Below are positions 12,503 through 23,419 of a DNA stretch of 64,000 nucleotides, in pieces. This DNA comes from Bombyx mori (Eukaryota; Arthropoda; Insecta; Lepidoptera; Bombycidae), in contig NC_085123.1 in the NCBI RefSeq assembly GCF_030269925.1, positions 4,898,001-4,962,000 of the forward strand, given 5' to 3'. Within the stretch, counting starts at the first letter, position 1. Every line of letters begins with the position of its first letter. Below the pieces are notes generated by a model that saw nothing but the letters and a program-made list of their open reading frames with translations, did no database searches and was not told where the DNA came from. The position numbers were made by a program, and so were the translations under genes.

Positions 12503-12780
12503 GTGTTGTAGTCCTAGGGTACCCCGCTGGTACATAGGGCCCTCACAAGTTGTCTCCACTTGACCCTGTCTTGCGCTTGCTCCTTGACATCACTCCAGGT
12601 CACGTTGGCAGTCCTCATCTCACTCTCTACGGTGCGTCGCCAAGTGTGTACAGGGCGACCAGGTCTTCTCCTGCCAAGCGGTTGCCACTTAAGCGCGATT
12701 GATGCTGCGTTGACTCCGCTGCGCCATAGAGTGTGTCCTATCCAACGCCATTTCCGATGAGCAATGTCTTGCGCGATAGG
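12503..12780 (-). mobile_element. LINE 3' fragment with 10-bp target duplication
   Basis: ATTTTGGAAT occurs at 12493-12502 and 12781-12790, flanking a 278-bp GC-richer insert. The insert is almost all coding (12514-12780, minus) with only ~11 bp of 3' sequence and no obvious poly(A). Confidence 0.8.
12514..12780 (-). pseudogene. Reverse transcriptase C-terminal tail, second type
   Basis: The minus-strand frame is open for 88 codons from the truncation point to TAG. It contains KWRWIGHTLWRSG, then GRRRPGRPVHTWRRTVESEM, then AQDRVKWRQLVRALC. These are hallmarks of the ORF2 C-terminus in a widespread invertebrate LINE group (IGHxLRR...GRPxxxWRRxxExE...AxDRxxWRxLVxALC). It differs from the tails at 11598 and 29773. 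The absence of stops suggests a fairly young insertion. Confidence 0.75.
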
Positions 12781-12885
12781 ATTTTGGAATATATCGTTAT
12801 AAAAATACGGAAAAATACGTAAGATGTGACATTTATATGTTTAGTATTTGAAAATCTAAATTTTAGTAAATAAATTACGTGTTTT

Positions 12886-13075
12886 TAATTTATTGCTTAG
12901 ATGGGTGGACGAGCTTACGGCCAACCTGGCGTTAAGTGGTTACCGGAGCCCACAGGCATCGACAACGTAAATGCCGCCACCCACCTTTAGATATGAGTTC
13001 TAAGGTCTCCTCAGTTTTTACGATACAATGGTTGACCCACCTTTCAAACCGAAACGCATTACTGCTTCACGATAT
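12886..13075 (-). repeat. Bm1 SINE, 5'-truncated
   Basis: A minus-strand Bm1 tail with several substitutions (CTTACGGCCAACCTGGCGTTA) stops at ...CTGCTTCACG. The R1L element at 13128 begins ~50 bp further on. Confidence 0.8.
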
Positions 13076-13127
13076 ACATATATATATAAAGAGATACTGC
13101 GATATAAAAGTCATTAGCCATTTACGA

Positions 13128-13652
13128 CCCAGTGTGGTCAGAGCGCGGAGGGCCCAATCTCGGCGGTCCGTGCTGGAATCATGGTCCAGGCGGCTGGCCG
13201 ATCCTTCGGCTGGTCGTAGGACCGTCGAGGCGATTCGCCCAGTCCTTGTGGATTGGGTGAATCGTGACAGAGGACGCCTCACTTTCCGGCTCACGCAGGT
13301 TCTCACTGGGCATGGTTGCTTCGGTGAGTTCCTGCACCGGATCAGAGCCGAGCCGACGGCAGAGTGCCACCATTGTGATTGCGACTTGGACACGGCAGAG
13401 CATACGCTCGTCGCCTGCCCCGCATGGGAGGGGTGGCGCCGTGTCCTCGTCGCAAAAATAGGAAACGACTTGTCGTTGCCGAGTGTTGTGGCATCGATGC
13501 TCGGCGACGACGAGTCATGGAAGGCGATGCTCAACTTCTGCGAGTGCACCATCTCGCAGAAGGAGGCGACGGGGCGCGTTAGAGACGCGCAAGCCCGCCG
13601 CCGTCGAGCGGGGGCCAGGGAGGCGGATCTCGCCCAAGCCCTGGCCCTCTAA
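13128..13652 (+). pseudogene. R1-clade ORF2 C-terminus
   Basis: The open frame covers about 174 residues and starts at the truncation point. It contains SRRSVLESWSRRLADPSAG, LTGHGCFGEFLHRI, then CHHCDCDLDTAEHTLVACP, the Cys/His zinc-binding motif typical of R1-clade ORF2 C-termini. It ends in an arginine/alanine-rich tail. The open frame extends upstream into the host Bm1 and flanking DNA by chance, so residues before 13128 are not part of the protein. The endonuclease and reverse-transcriptase core are missing. Confidence 0.85.
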
Positions 13653-14129
13653 GTGTTTCGGGTCCCCCTCATATGTCGGTCTGGGGACCGGCGAGGGGGA
13701 CCTAAGAAGACGTCGTGCAAGCTGCTCTGCACGCGTTTTACGCAAGAGCATCCGGGTGATGGAAGGCCGGCTATCCTCGACCCACGCTGGTTCTGACCCA
13801 GCGGGGTATTCCGTAGGATAGCTCACTCTAACCGGCGCCATCTAGGCGAGCTCCGGATAGCCTGCCGACCGAGAGGGCTGGTGGTCGTGGCGCCGACGAC
13901 CGCCAGTCCGGCGTCCCGAGGGGGAGGGTGATGGGAGAGATGTGCTCCGCACTAAACACTTCACTTTCCCCCCTTTGCCTTTTCATGAGTTCTGTCTCAT
14001 GTGAGGTTTGGACGTTGGTTGTTGAGCGACAGGAGGTTTTAGTCGGTTCGACTCCGACATGCTCCGCCCGCCGTCCCCAATGGAGGGCGGAAGTCCGGCG
14101 ATTTCCTCCTGACCAAAAAAAAAAAAAAA
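13128..14129 (+). mobile_element. R1L element, 5'-truncated, 10-bp target duplication
   Basis: CCATTTACGA occurs at 13118-13127 and 14130-14139. The insert is 1.0 kb and GC-rich: the ORF2 C-terminus (13128-13652), a ~460-bp 3' UTR and an A-run ending at 14129. The clean duplication and the intact open frame indicate a recent 5'-truncated insertion. Confidence 0.88.
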
Positions 14130-14139
14130 CCATTTACGA

Positions 14140-15279
14140 GTGAATTTTGTTATGAAGCTTTTATTTTAGTATAGATTTCATTTTAGCTATACTTAGTATA
14201 GCTTTTATTTTACTATAGAACATAACTAATTACGTTTAATATTCATTATAAAATAATATTTTACAGTTTCTATGCGAATAATATATTTACGATTAGAAAT
14301 AATATTTCGTTGTTGGTTGGGGATATCCGGAAAAAACCAATTAACCTAATTGTTTAGACCGAAATACAGCTTAGATTTTCGAAATCCTCTTCCAATTAAT
14401 CAGTTAGTATAATTTATATTTCTTAGAAATCATTTTTATAAAATATATTTCAACAATTAGAACTCGTGGCTATTCTTGGTCTCAATAAGAAACTGTTGCG
14501 ATTATATTAATATTTGTATTTACCTTTTTGTTTGTAGAGATTAAAATTAGTTTTATTGAAACTAATCAAAGCTGTTTTTGCAAACTTTACGATTGATTTA
14601 GTACAAACAACCATCGCTTAGAATTTACAAATTGAAATGTTCGAATTGGCTCTTTTGAGAGTTTTCAATTATATTAGATAAATAAGAATATTTCTTTAGG
14701 TTTAGTAAAATCGAAAAAGACTTAATTAGTATGTGCAATTATCCAAAGTTATGTCTAAAACACTATTTAGTGGAACCAATTAGAATGTTTTTTTTTTTAA
14801 ATCTTATCTTGAAATAAGTTTTTCTTTATATTGGTTACTATTAATTTTAAGCAAACGAATGGTGAACTAAAAATCCTCACTTATAATATTAAAAAGGTTA
14901 TTTCAATGTAAATACATTATGAAAATAAAATTTAAACATTTTTTCTATTAAACATACATTTTGAAAGATCGAATTTTTGAAAAGCAAACAACATTGTAAC
15001 GCATCGCCGCACTGAACTGATCGCGCATTCAATTATTTTATATCAATTTATTTAAACTGTATATGTTTTAAAACTAAAAATATCAGATTTTCAATCGGAG
15101 GTTTTTAATTTCAAATATTTGTTGAACATTTCATTTCAAAATGGAGTTTCAAATAAACTCATCATTTTAAGTAACCTGAAAGAAGGATGTTTTGTTGTAA
15201 AATACTTTTTGTAAATGCCCAAACAATATTTATGGAGCAATGAAGTAGAAACTGCATTTACAATGTGGTAAATTGATAA
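14140..15279. other. AT-rich sequence, no gene seen
   Basis: Very AT-rich. A repeated phrase TTTATTTTA(G/C)TATAG occurs near 14159-14220. No coding region was found. Confidence 0.5.
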
Positions 15280-15710
15280 TTTTTTTTATTGCTAGATTGG
15301 TGGACGAGCTCACAGCCCACCTGGTGTTAAGTGGTTACTGGAGCCCATAGACATCTACGACGTAAATGCGCCACCCACCTTGAGATATAAGTTCTAAGGT
15401 CTCAAGTATAGTTACAACGGCTGCCCCACCTTTCAAACCGAAACGCATTACTGCTTCACGGCAGAAATAGGCAGGGCGGTGGTACCCGCGCGGACTCACA
15501 AGAGGTCCTACCACCAGTAATTACGCAAATTATAATTTTGCGGGTTTCATTTTTATTACACGATGTTATTCCTTCACCGTGGAAATCAATCGTGAACATT
15601 TGTTGAGTACGTATTTCATTAGAAAAATTGGTACCCGCCTGAGATTCGAACACCGGTGCATCGCTCAGCACGAATGCACCGGACGTCTTATCCCTTAGGC
15701 CACGACGACT
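15280..15710 (-). repeat. Bm1 SINE, near full length
   Basis: Read on the minus strand it starts GTCGTGGCCTAAGGGATAAGACG and has a tRNA-like head with an A-box-like TGGCCTAAGGG and a B-box-like GTTCGAATC. The unique middle and the conserved tail follow, ending in an A-run. The ~430 bp length fits Bm1. RNA polymerase III would start in the head. Confidence 0.88.
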
Positions 15711-16337
15711 TCAAGTAATCCATCGATATCACGCAATGTAAATAAACTTACAAAGCATTCAATTCAATCATTAAAGAAGCTGATAAAATGCCTTTCCACC
15801 GAAGCTTTGCGATTTATTACTCTCTTCGTTCACTAATTTATAATAATAAGAATTTTTAAATAAATAGTTATATATAATACACACCAATCAAAACTAAACC
15901 TTTTACTAGTAATTTATCAATTTCTCGTTTCATAATTCGAAGTTTTCTGTATGAGTAAAATGATGTTATGTATATGTATGTGAACAAAATATACGGTTTC
16001 AAAAACGGGTATTTTTCTGCTAACTTTAAATTCATTTTTTCGAGAATTTTCAGGCAGTGTCAAGTCCAGGAAGCCTACACAAACACCAGCCTTTAACCCT
16101 TTATGGCGGCGACGTGAATAGTTAACGATCGCTCTTTATACTGTAGAGAAAAATAGTAACACAAAAGACCCTTTCGACGCCCGGATGTGGTTGAATAATT
16201 TATTAAGAAAAATGCCCTAAGCAAATGGCTTTGGTGTTTTATGTGTTTTTGTGGGCTTTATTATAACGATAAATGACTTAGTACTTGTATATTCTTGACA
16301 AAACCTTCGCTTTCGGCTTAAATTTTTTATAACTTAC
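15711..16337. other. AT-rich sequence, no gene seen
   Basis: No gene or known repeat was recognised. Confidence 0.45.
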
Positions 16338-16391
16338 ATATGTGTGTGAGTGTGTGTGCGTGCAGTTGCCTGTGCGCGCGCGCGTGTGCGT

Positions 16392-16429
<38 letters not shown>

Positions 16430-16470
16430 GCGTGTGATCGTATGTGTGTATGTATATACATACACACATA
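16338..16470. repeat. (GT)n microsatellite
   Basis: About 130 bp of GT-rich repeats with interspersed GC and TATG units. It lies directly before the target-site duplication of Jk-3. Confidence 0.9.
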
Positions 16471-16484
16471 CAAGGTATTTTAGT

Positions 16485-19262
16485 TTTTTTTTTTTTTTTT
16501 AGGATTGAAAGATTACTGGTGGCCCGGAGGCCTTTCCAGCTTCACCAGGACAGGTGGGCGAGCAAAGGCTCAGCCAGAAGGGGGGGGATTTGCTAACAAC
16601 TGCCCGAGCGCCTCCGAAGGAGACCTAACAACTCAAGAGCAATTGCTTCGCGAATGAATCTACTACCGGATCGGAATCGCGACCCGCTGAGAAGATCCGG
16701 CGAGAAACTCAGCGGGCTAATGTATGGGTTAGGTTGCACGTCGACCTCTTTGTCGAGTTTGACGAGTACGGTTACCGGGGTCCCTAAGCCTGCCCCTAGT
16801 ATTAGAGCTGAAGGCATCTAATGCAAAGGTTATTGGATCTGATGGATCCGTAAGGACGTGTCTAGGGCGTCGACGGTGACTGGCTCCTGCATGATCAGGA
16901 TTCGGTGAGTAATCAGCGGCGGCAACGATAAGGCGATTATCATGACGCATAGCCTTATCGAAGTAACGTTCCGACACTAACTTCATGTGTTTGCGGATCG
17001 ATTCGAGGCCCAGGTCGTCGTGAAGGTCGACGTTTTCTCACGAACCACGGAGCCCCGACGGCTAACCTGCAAAAGCGGGATTGTAGGGATTGGAGGGTGT
17101 CTATGCATGTGCGGGCCGCGTGAGCGAACACCACACTCGCGTAAGTCATGACGGGCCTTATGCAAGTTTTGTAAAGTGTCACCTTGTTCCGAAGGGACAT
17201 TTTACTCCGCTTACAGATCATGGGATAGAGTCTACCGAGAATAAATGCGGCACGGTCATGGACTGTTTTTATATGCGGACGGAATGTCATAGATGCATCC
17301 AGGGTTACTCCCAGGTACTTGACCTTCCTGGTCCAGGGTATAGGTTGGCCGAAGAGGGTGATCGGGGGTGTGATATTTCTCCTCCTAATGCGGGAGGAAA
17401 TAAGCAGAGAGTTTCCCCTTTGAAATAACACTGCTGTGCTTTTCGCTGGGTTGATGTCTATGCGCCATTTTCGGAACCACTGTCCGAGGGTTAACGCTGC
17501 ACTCTGGAGCTTACTCGCGATTAGGGACTTGTTTCTACTTGAGTAGTAAACGGTTGTGTCGTCAGCGAATAAGGCTAGCTGGGTCGGCGGCGACCGGGGA
17601 ATATCATTGACAAATAAACTAAATAGGAGCGGAGAAAGAACGGAGCCTTGCGGGACTCCAGCCGTGAGTGGTCGCGGGGAGGAGCGGGTTCCCTCTACTC
17701 GATATCGAAAAGAGCGGTTAGACAAGAAGTCCCGTATGATGAGCACGAGACTATCCGGTACGCCCATGTAGAAAAGTTTGAAAATCAAACCGTTGTGCCA
17801 GACTTTGTCGAACGCTTTTGCGACGTCGAAGAAGAGAGCTCCCGTGTAGATCGGTTTTGGTCGGTTAAGTCCCACGAGAATGTGCTCTGTGAGGCGGTGC
17901 ACCTGTTGTACGCATGAGTGATTTGCACGGAATCCGAATTGTTCATCGATGAGAATGCCCTTTGATGAGACGAAGTCTCTGAGGCGTTTGTAGAGCAGAC
18001 GCTCATACAGTTTGCCTAGAGACATGAGGAGGCTAATCGGGCGGTAGCTCGTCGGATGATTTTTTGGTTTACCGGGTTTATGTATGCCGATAACGTCCGC
18101 TTCTTTCCACACCGCGGGAAAGATACAGTTCGCCATAGCGGCATTGAAAATAGATGCCAACATCACGATGAGTTGGACGGGTAGAAGTTTAATAACGCGG
18201 TTGGATATACCGTCGGAACCGGGAGCCTTGCGAGGACGTAGGTCTTTGATCAAGTCTTTAACTTCTATCGGGGTGACGGGTGGTAACGCATCCGAGGGTG
18301 ACAAGGAGACTCTGCGTTCTACCTCACTGTCTACTAATTCAACATGAACAGGGTCCACGGATTGAGTGCTGGGCGTGCACTGGATTTGCAATGTATCGGC
18401 CAGCAGCTCTGCTTTTTCGTCATCATCGAACGCCGCGAGTCGGCCTGAGGGGCCTACGAGGGGGGGCATAGCTACTACCGTATCCGATTTGAGAGTACGA
18501 GCTAAGCGGTAGTAAGACCTTTGAGAGGGCGCGAGTCCTTCTAAGAAATCAGACCATCTGGCATCTCGGACTTCGGCGATGCGAGACTTTACGTCGCGTT
18601 GTAGGGCACGCATTCGAGTACGATTTTCCACGGTAGGATACCTATCGTAAGCGCGGATCGAGGCGTTCTTAGCTCTAAGGAGTTCCCTAATATCGTCGGG
18701 CAATTTGAAGCGGTGAAGGAAGTCCTCCGCTACAACTTGCTTCGATGACCTATCTAATGTCGAGGTGATGTGTGACGTTAAGATGTCTATGGCTTCAGCG
18801 GTATCCTGAGGAGACGGGATAGAGTCCGGGTTAAACGGGAGCGATGGTGGATCAGATTCAGCCAGGCTAATGCCCAGCGTGTGCCAATCCACCACTGTCC
18901 TCGTGACGGGAACGGAATCGGGAGCGCGACCGAGTTTCAAAATGACGGGACGGTGGTCTGAATCTACTTCGATCGAGTGTAAGCTCAGAGTAACGTTTTT
19001 TAATAACGCTATGTCGAGTATATCCGGGCGATGCGCGATATTTAGCGGGTAGTGAGTCGGGGTTAGCGGAGCGATGATATCGAAGGCGAGATCATCGACT
19101 AACGCGTCGAGCCGCCTGCCATTAGGGGTTGTGGTATGTGAGTTCCACCTGATGTGTTTACAATTTAGGTCGCCCGCCAGAATGACAGAGCTTCCCATGC
19201 CAAGTAGCGCCTCGATATCACTGCTTAGAACGATCTTATCCAGAGGAAGATAAACGGACGCG
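16485..19262 (-). mobile_element. Jockey-clade element Jk-3, 5'-truncated
   Basis: The minus-strand copy is 2.78 kb, with GGTATTTTAGT at 16474-16484 and 19263-19273 as an 11-bp target-site duplication. It has a T-run (poly(A) on the minus strand) at 16485-16501. It lacks the 5' UTR, ORF1 and the first ~125 residues of ORF2. By eye its protein differs from Jk-1 at roughly 5% of positions, more than Jk-2 does. Confidence 0.9.
16729..19261 (-). pseudogene. Jk-3 ORF2 (endonuclease/reverse transcriptase), broken
   Basis: The frame enters inside the endonuclease domain (GDLNCKHIRWNS and SDHRPV remain) and continues through the whole reverse transcriptase: YRPISLLMSLGKLYERL, FDVAKAFDKVWH, AGVPQGSVLSP and the catalytic FADDT. 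Near 17030 one extra A in GAGAAAACGTC, compared with GAGGAACGTT in Jk-1, shifts the frame. The correct C-terminus resumes in another frame (16729-16986). Compared with Jk-1 and Jk-2 it also lacks 12 nt (four residues, VSEL) before DSDHRP. Truncation plus frameshift make it inactive. Confidence 0.9.
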
Positions 19263-19416
19263 GGTATTTTAGTATTTAGGCATCTGTTCAGTTGTCAATT
19301 TTTTTTCTGTATGCACCTGTTCTGAATTGCAATCCAGACTGTTATGTTGAATATTTAAACTTATAATTTCTATGGTTGTAATTTGTTTTGTGCTTCAATA
19401 TAAATAAAAAAATAAA

Positions 19417-20205
19417 AAGATTACTGGTGTCTCAGGGGCCTTTCCAATTTCACCAGGACAGGTGAGCGAGTGATGACTCAGACAGGAGGGATGGGATTTG
19501 CTAACCGCTGCTCTGCGCCTCCGAAGGAGAATCTACTAACAGATCGGAATCACGACCCGCCGTAAAGATTCAGCGAAAAACTCAATAGGCCGATTTATGG
19601 GTTAAGTTACACTCTAGCGCGCTGGCACCAGGAGGACGGGACGGCGCGTCGGCGGCTGCGGACTGCGATGCGGTCCGCATTTTCGTCGTCGCTATCGTCG
19701 CCGAACATACTGTTGAAGAGCAACCCGGTCGGCGGTGTATCGCGTTCCGACCCGGCAGGCTGGTTCTGGCCCAGCGGGGTATCCCGGAACACCAGCGGCA
19801 CCGCCCGGGCGGCCTGGTAGGGCCGCCGTACCGCGGAGACCGACGTCGTTGGTCGTCGACTATCGCCTCGACGACCCGTCGGTCGGGCGTCCTCGGGGTG
19901 GCGCCGCGTGTCTGGTTGTAGTGTTGACCGCGGGAACCCCCCTACTCTGAACGGGTTCTGACCCCGGACGGAGATCGGACGTCGGGTGTAAGAGTGCAGG
20001 GGAGTCGTTTAGTGGGTGGGCCCTAAAATCCTTGGGCCCGCGATCTGCTCTCAACACCTGCAGATCGTTGAGTCTCACATACCCCGCGCGCCCCCTAGGC
20101 GCGGGGACCTCGTAGGAGGTTCGGCCCCCGGCCCGAAAAAAAATATAATAATAATGGGTTAAGTCGGATGGATCCGTAAGGACTCGCCCTTCTACTGACG
20201 TATAC
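19417..20205 (-). mobile_element. Decayed Jk 3' end, split by an R1L insertion
   Basis: The left part (19417-19607) matches the minus-strand Jk 3' UTR (TTACTGGTG, CCTTTCCAATTTCACCAGGAC, AGGTGAGCGAG) with many substitutions. The right part (20154-20205) resumes at GGATGGATCCGTAAGGAC, corresponding to the ORF2 C-terminus of Jk. The two halves are separated by an R1L insert with an 11-bp duplication. This copy is clearly older than Jk-1, -2 and -3. Confidence 0.75.
19608..20153 (+). mobile_element. R1L 3'-UTR fragment nested in an old Jk
   Basis: ATGGGTTAAGT at 19597-19607 and 20154-20164 flanks a 546-bp GC-rich insert. It ends CGGCCCCCGGCCCG followed by an A-rich (AAATATAATAATA) tail. It matches the R1L 3' UTR at 58920-59360 in order: CTAGCGCGCTG, GACCCGGCAGGCTGGTTCTGG, GGAGTCGTTTAGTGGGTGGG. 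An extra stretch near 19620-19725 is not shared. There is no coding portion. Confidence 0.85.
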
Positions 20206-20555
20206 ACCTATGTTCCCCACACCACGTCAGTTTGACAGCGGGGCAACTGTAGTGAAATAGAGATGAGATTTCGTTCTCACCTCTCAAAGTGGGCCGAAAT
20301 ATTATAATTGCTGTTGCTGATATGTGAGCTATTGCTATGTGAGAGACATAGAATAGAACACCGTGTGTACCATGAACTTCTTTACTTGTCTAAAGCAATA
20401 AATTAAAAACAGCACTTAGAGATGATAATGTGCCGACGTTGGAGTCTGTCTTGTTACTTTTTTTTCTTGCTTATATGGATGAACCAGCTCATGGCCAATC
20501 TGGTTGAGATTACTGAATTCCATAGACATCAACAACAAAAATCCCACTATCCAGC

Positions 20556-21584
20556 CTTTTTTTTTTTTTCGGGCCGGGGGCCGAACCTCCTACGAGGTCC
20601 CCGCGCAAAAGGGGCGCGCGGGGTATGTGAGACTCAACGATCTGCAGGTGTTGAGAGCAGATCGCGGGCCCAAGGATTTTAGGGTCCACCCACTAAACGA
20701 CTCCCCTGCACTCTTACACCCGACGTCCGATCCTCTCCGAGGTCAGAACCCGGATGACGTAGGGGGGTTACCGCGGTCAACACTACAACCAGACGGCGCG
20801 GCTCACCCCAAGGACGCCCAGCCGACGGAGCCTTCGAGGCGAATCGAAGGCTCTGAAACGTCGGCCGTCTCGGTACGGCAGCCCGTCAGGCCGCCCAGAC
20901 AGTGCCGCTGGTGTCCCGGAATACCCCGCTGGACCAGAACCAGCCTGCCGGGTCGGGACGCGATACACCGCCAACCGGTCGCTCTTTCGTAACTCCTTGG
21001 CAGCGCGCTAGAGTGCTGGTAGCGCGCCGCGTGGCCTCTACCCCCTCAGGTCGCCCCTTGACCTTCACCGGGGGGAAGCTGCCATCTACAGGGGCCGGAG
21101 TCGGGCAAAGGCCCTTCTCCGGCCCCCGGCTCGGCGGCGACGGATAGGTGCGGAGAGGGATGAGCTCTCCCTCTCTCGTTCCGCCGCCTCCTTCTGCGAG
21201 ATGGTGTACTCGCAGAAGTCGAGCATCGCCTTCCAGGACTCATCGCTGCCGAGCATCGTGGCCACGACGGTCGGCAGCGATAAGTCCGGTCCTATTTGCG
21301 AGACAAGGACACGGCGTTGCTCCAGCCATGCGGGGCAATATGCGAGCGTATGCTCGACCGTGTCCTCGTCGCAGTCACAGTGGTGACACTCCATCGTCGG
21401 TTCCCTCCGGGCGATGCGATGCAGGTACCAGCCAAAACACCCATGGCCGGTAAGCATCTGCGTCAACCGGAAGGTGAGACGCCCTTGGTCACGGTTCGCC
21501 CATTCCGCGAGGACCGGGCGCACCGCCTCGACGGTCCGGAGACCGGTCGACGGGTTCGCCAAGCGGCGAGACCACGCCTCCAGC
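20556..21584 (-). mobile_element. R1L element, 5'-truncated, 13-bp target duplication
   Basis: CCCACTATCCAGC occurs at 20543-20555 and 21585-21597. The insert begins with a T-run (poly(A) on the minus strand) and contains the full R1L 3' UTR and the ORF2 C-terminus. It is truncated at GCTGGAGGCGTGG, inside the coding region. Confidence 0.88.
21086..21584 (-). pseudogene. R1-clade ORF2 C-terminus
   Basis: About 165 residues are open up to the stop. They include AWSRRLANPSTG, LTGHGCFGWYLHRI and the zinc motif CHHCDCDEDTVEHTLAYCP. The C-terminus ends RRRRAGGRRRAFARLRPL. It matches the tail of the element at 56499 but keeps the zinc motif that the latter has lost. It is a fragment without catalytic domains, so no activity is expected. 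Confidence 0.85.
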
Positions 21585-21855
21585 CCCACTATCCAGCTTG
21601 AGGCATTAATTTTAAGTCTCAGTTTTAAAGTACATTCCGTACCTAAGGTCCAGTATTAATTCCTCTTAATTAGCAAATTGGGTCGTATCCTACTTATTTT
21701 GCCGCAAACCTATCGCGTTGTTGCAGAACCGATGGAGCAGATGTTGGCCTGGAGAAGAGATACCAGGGAACGCAGCGTTGGACCTCCACCGACCTAATGC
21801 GGGAAGAGATTGGTTGGAAGACCGTTCCTTGTGGTGGACTATGGAAAAAGCCTAC

Positions 21856-22078
21856 ATTTTTTTTTATTGTTTAGATGTGTGGACGAACTCACAGCCCACG
21901 TAGTGTTAAGTGGTTACTGGAGCCCATAGACATCTACAATGTAAATGCGCCACCCACCTTGAGACATAAGTTCTAAGGTCTCAGGTATAGTTACAACGGC
22001 TGCCCCACCAAACCGAAACGCATTACTGCTTCACGGCAGAAATAAGCATGGTGGTGGTACCTACCCGCACGGACTCTC
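21856..22078 (-). repeat. Bm1 SINE, 5'-truncated
   Basis: T-run then TTGTTTAGATGTGTGGACGAAC, followed by the conserved tail to ACCCGCACGGACTC. A short inverted motif (CTCCACTAGTGGAG) borders the truncated end at about 22077. Confidence 0.85.
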
Positions 22079-22517
22079 CACTAGTGGAGAGATACAGGCT
22101 GGCTGTAATATGAAGAGATAAAATTATCTTACTATGGTACAGTAAATGAACTCTAATAACGCCTACACTCATTTATCTAGAAAAAAGCTTGCCTAAATAA
22201 ATGAATATGTACATTTCAATTAATTTAAAAGTCCGCTTAAAAAAATGTTTAAAGAATAATAAAAGTAACATAAAATGGTAATGACATCGTTAATGCCTAC
22301 GCGTACTTAAATATTAACTGCTTTGAGTAAACGCCTTCACCACCTGGCTTGGTTTTGTGGCCAAATTTTGTTTCATGTCTTCTACTGAATCTCAGTAACT
22401 TTTGTTTTAAAACTGCTCAGTTAAACTGAGGTGGTGAGATTACAAGCGGCGCGATTATGCCTTGATTTAAATCCCGCAAGATATATTTTTCAAGAAATAC
22501 GTTGCTAACGCATGTTT
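22079..22517. other. AT-rich sequence, no gene seen
   Basis: No coding region or recognised repeat. Confidence 0.45.
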
Positions 22518-22650
22518 TTTTTTATTTTATTTTTATTGCATACATGGATGAGCATGCTTACGGCCCATCTGATGAAGAGTGGTTCTCAACACTCATGGGC
22601 ATCAGTAATGTCAGGGGCAGAGCGAAGCCGCTGCCTATTACGTATATGAC
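22518..22650 (-). repeat. RepG short repeat, decayed
   Basis: Poly(T), then TTTTATTGCATACATGGATGAGCATGCTTACGGCCC and CAGGGGCAGAGCGAAGCCGCTGCC. The same order appears at 33526-33650 and, reverse-complemented, at 53634 and 60115. It is probably the 3' end of a LINE or SINE family that I do not name. Confidence 0.65.
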
Positions 22651-23087
22651 AATGAAGGAACAAAATTTGATAATTTTATTTTTATCAAAAATGTCAAGCT
22701 GCCCAACTTTGTTCGCTCCTAAAACTCCTCTAGTAAGCCGGAGATATCACTAAACAATACCGAGCAAACGAGAAAAAGTTCTTAAGGCTTGTAGAGCTTT
22801 AAAAATTAAATAGTCATTTTGTCGCATTTCCCCGCCAAAGGGATTGGGGCTTCGGCGACAGCTAAACATAATAATGAGATAAGAGTTTAATGAACTCGCC
22901 CTATCTGCCTGGAAAGCTGTGCTGAAACAATCCTGGCCTAATTCGATGTAAATCCTGTTCATATAGAAGGGCCAAATTTTTTTAATTTTTTTTAAATGTC
23001 TTTTTTTTTCTGTGCATGTTCAATAATCATTGTTTACTGGTGTCAGTGATTTACGAACGAACGTAATTCTACGCAAGCTTTGGTGTA
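22651..23087. other. No gene seen
   Basis: Moderately AT-rich; only short unsupported frames. Confidence 0.45.
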
Positions 23088-23255
23088 TGAACGATGTCGC
23101 GGTCCGTCTGGTATTAAGTAGTTACCACAGCTTGAAGACATGACAACTTAAATCAAAACTCATGACTGCTTCTCGCCAGAAATAAGCAGAATATTGATAC
23201 CTATTCCATGCAAGTTAGACAATCCGCCCCATAGGCAGTAATCATGCAAATTTAC
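23088..23255 (-). repeat. Bm1-like SINE, strongly decayed
   Basis: Remnants such as GTCTGGTATTAAGTAGTTACC, ACTGCTTCTCGCCAGAAATAAGCAG and CATAGGCAGTAATCATGCAAATTT follow the order of a minus-strand Bm1, with many substitutions. Confidence 0.6.
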
Positions 23256-23419
23256 AACGCTTGGCCCGTGCAAAACATAAGCTAAAAATAAAAGGTTAAA
23301 GTCTCAATCGTATTTTAATATATTACGTATAACACATTGTATAACGAAAAACTACTTTAAAAAACCATGAAATCAAACATGACTTTGAAATACATCATCA
23401 TATTTATTAAGAGTTGAAG

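Larger units (their letters stand above)
20456..21650 (-). repeat. Old Bm1 SINE split by R1L
   Basis: A degenerate minus-strand Bm1 tail (TTGCTTATATGGATGAACCAG...CATAGACATC) ends at 20555. It resumes at 21598 with TTGAGGCATTAATTTTAAGTCTCAG, equivalent to TTGAGATATAAGTTCTAAGGTCTCAG in intact copies. The R1L fragment in between therefore landed in an already aged Bm1. Confidence 0.7.

Noticed and set aside
12936..13127. N-terminal extension of the open frame that ends at 13652
   Set aside because: It runs through a Bm1 SINE and flanking DNA upstream of the R1L insertion point, so it is a chance fusion and not a host-LINE gene.
16278..16469. Open frame rich in His-Thr
   Set aside because: It is a translation of the (GT)n microsatellite.
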